Below the pieces are notes generated by a model that saw only the letters and a list, made by a program, of their open reading frames with translations, was not told where the DNA came from and ran no database searches. DNA of 64,000 nucleotides, taken from the NCBI RefSeq assembly GCF_036347135.1, contig NZ_CP108938.1, positions 2,480,001 through 2,544,000 on the forward strand. The letters are read 5' to 3'. Numbering within the stretch: the stretch's first letter is position 1; each line of letters opens with the position of its first letter. The translations under genes and the position numbers were made by a program. Below are positions 62,370-64,000 of this stretch, one piece after another. The stretch is from Streptomyces sp. NBC_00775 (GTDB lineage: Bacteria > Actinomycetota > Actinomycetes > Streptomycetales > Streptomycetaceae).

Positions 62370-63450
62370 TCACTGGTGGTGAGGTGACGTCAGATAGTGC
62401 TGTCGAAGAAGCTCCCTTCCGTAGTCGTTGCCGTTGGGCGTGCGGATGACGGAGTGCACGTGCTTCTGGGTCGCGCCGCTGCCCTGCGAGGCGCCGTACG
62501 CTCCCGCCGGCGGACCGGGAGCCTGGCAGTCGACCTCGACCCAGACCACGGGGCTGTGCACCCGGACATAGAAGGCGGAGTCGTCGGCGATGCCGCCCGC
62601 CCAGGTCACGTACGTGTCGTCGATGTACTTACGGACCTCGGCCATCCGCACCTTCGCGACATCGGCCTTGGCGCGGCCGACGAATGCCTCGACGATGCCG
62701 AGCAGCTTCTTCTTCTGGGCAGTAGTTGATGACCTGGTGGTGGCCGTCGAACTGGAAGCCCCAGAGCTCGGTGGCCGACGGGGTGCCCATCAGCGTCCAG
62801 TAGTAGGCGTCCTCGTTGAAGGAGTTGGTGTTGTCGATCGCCTCGCCGGCCGCCTGGTTGATCTTGCGGATCTTCTCGCTGGTCTCCAGGCCGTCGGCGC
62901 TGAGAGCCGACTTCAACAGGGCGGTGCCCAGCTCCTTCTGATCGTCCGTCATGTCGGCGAGGGTGACGCCCTGGCGCTCGTAGGAGTCGACGTTGTTCCA
63001 CAGCCGCCACTCGGTGGAGCGGACGGTGAACTGCGTCGCGGTCTTCTGGGTGTCCGTGAGCCCCGCCAGGAAGGCATTCGCGGCGGCGACCACCGGTGCG
63101 GTCGCAACGCCGGTGGAGTGGATGGTGTAAAGGTCGTCGATCCGCTTGCCGTCGGTCGTCAGACCGAAGAACTCCTCGGTGATCGACTGGTTGCCGGGTC
63201 CACCGGTACCACCGCCGGGGGCGCCGCTGGGCGCGCCGCTCGGCGTGGCGGAGGCGTCCGCCGTCGCGGTGGTGCCGTCGTCGGCCATCGCGGGCCAGGC
63301 ACCGGCACCGCCCATCGTCGCGACGGCAGTGGCGCCGCTGGCGAAGAAGACCTTCCGCATGAAGTTGCGACGGCTCGCGTGGGCGCGCCTGCCCGGCTCC
63401 GACTGCGGCTCCGTCGGCTCTGTCGGCTCCCCGGTGTCGAGCTCCGTCAT
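62370..63450 (-). pseudogene. DUF3500 family secreted protein, inactivated by internal deletion and frameshift
   Basis: The 5' part (from ATG 63450) has a Tat signal (ASRRNFMRKVFFASGATAVATM), and then the DUF3500 N-terminal half up to ELWGFQFDGHHQVINY. The frame then diverges (CPEEEAARHRR...) and stops at 62629. The 3' part continues in another frame from the same point: QKKKLLGIVEAFVGRAKADVAKVRMAEVRKYIDDTYVTWAGG, through GSGATQKHVHSVIRTPNGNDYG to stop at 62370. As I recall the family, about 100 residues normally lie between these segments. So an internal piece of ~300 bp is missing at ~62715-62724 and the frame is shifted. A sequencing or assembly error alone would not explain the missing block. 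Confidence 0.85.
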
Positions 63451-63672
63451 CGTCACAGGCTCCCGTCGTCATGGGCGCGTCCATGACGAACGGCCGCGCG
63501 CCGCTGACTCTTCTGGGCGAACCTGAGGCGAAGCTGAAGCCGAGCATGACAAACAACCGTTGTATTTCCCGTGGGACGCCGCCCCAACTGGGGTTCTCCG
63601 GAACCTCGTGCGCGCTCGCTCCCTCTACCTGTGAAAACGACATGAATACGGGCAAGGGGAAAGGGCGGGCCG

Positions 63673-64000
63673 GTGCGGAGGTCTGAAACGGGTGGTGACG
63701 ACGAGAGCGGTGCCGGCCGCGGCCCGAGGGTCGGCCGCGGCCTGTGGGCGCCCGCGCTGGCGAATCTCCTGATCGGGCTGGTCGCGATCGTCCCGGGGCT
63801 GTGCCTGCGCTGGCTGCTGACCAAGTACCCGTCGGTGCACTGCGGCAGCGGCGTCGGCTGCCACGGGGGCACCTCCCACAGCGCGCTCGGCATGATCACC
63901 GGCGCCGTGCTGGGCCTGGGATTCGTCCTCGGAATGGTGCTGGTGGTGGACATCCTGATGCCCCACCAGGAGGGCGGCCCGGTGGGGTCCTGGCTGGGCA
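63673..64000 (+). CDS. small membrane protein, truncated by window end
   Basis: An open frame from GTG 63673 runs off the window: about 25 hydrophilic residues, a membrane helix (LWAPALANLLIGLVAIVPGLCLRWLL), a short loop with two cysteines (VHCGSGVGCHGG), a second helix (ALGMITGAVLGLGFVLGMVLVVDI) and MPHQEGGPVG. Third positions are strongly GC. The family is not recognised. The start is tentative; a purine-rich AAGGGGAAAGGG precedes it by several bases. It is divergent from the DUF3500 pseudogene. Confidence 0.6.
   Translation, partial: MRRSETGGDDESGAGRGPRVGRGLWAPALANLLIGLVAIVPGLCLRWLLTKYPSVHCGSGVGCHGGTSHSALGMITGAVLGLGFVLGMVLVVDILMPHQEGGPVGSWLG

Overview
The window is high-GC actinobacterial chromosome, almost certainly Streptomyces. 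Third codon positions are overwhelmingly G or C, there are GTG and TTG starts, frequent 4-base stop/start overlaps, a whiI-type sporulation regulator, the coproporphyrin-dependent haem genes hemY and hemQ, and a gene order that, from memory, parallels the Streptomyces coelicolor core region around SCO6005-SCO6045 in reverse. I see no rRNA, tRNA, CRISPR array, transposase or integrase.

Layout. 1-5.7 kb: small conserved genes, then a DUF692 (MNIO) enzyme flanked by two DUF4142 paralogs and followed by a TIGR04222-type membrane protein. 5.8-16 kb: a secreted alpha/beta-hydrolase, hemY-hemQ, a DUF4349 lipoprotein, a CoA-disulfide-reductase-like flavoenzyme, a rhomboid protease, hemE and DUF3000. 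16-18.2 kb: whiI, with a candidate sigma-WhiG promoter, and ribonuclease D. 18.3-25 kb: a mannoside cassette (three-gene ABC importer divergent from a GH2 beta-mannosidase and its LacI regulator), bounded by two copies of the same palindromic repeat. 25.2-28.6 kb: fadA-fadB. 28.9-38.7 kb: an accessory block with a CapB/CapC (poly-gamma-glutamate-type) operon, a duplicated Cache/HAMP-like membrane protein, an NlpC/P60 hydrolase, a beta-propeller protein, an FG-GAP protein and a NYN nuclease, again bounded by related repeats. 39-44.1 kb: a GT39-like membrane protein, an APC permease and dxs. 44.4-49.2 kb: xylFGH with the ROK regulator rok7B7. 49.5-52.9 kb: ngcEFG. 53.4-60.7 kb: two convergent GH92 alpha-mannosidases. 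61-64 kb: a secreted AA10 (LPMO)-CBM2 protein, a DUF3500 pseudogene and a truncated membrane protein.

How it fits together. The right half is a glycan-utilisation district: xylose and N-acetylglucosamine/chitobiose uptake, alpha-mannosidases and a polysaccharide monooxygenase. Local operators tie these genes to known regulators: a dre-like (DasR) site before ngcE, a perfect CebR box before the LPMO gene, a shared GACAACGTTGTC palindrome before both GH92 genes, and a CTAAACCGGTTTAG-type pair between the mannoside importer and the beta-mannosidase. The most unusual items are the CapBC operon without an evident CapA, the 180-bp imperfect palindrome read in frame inside one GH92 gene, the deleted DUF3500 gene, and the repeat-bounded cassettes.
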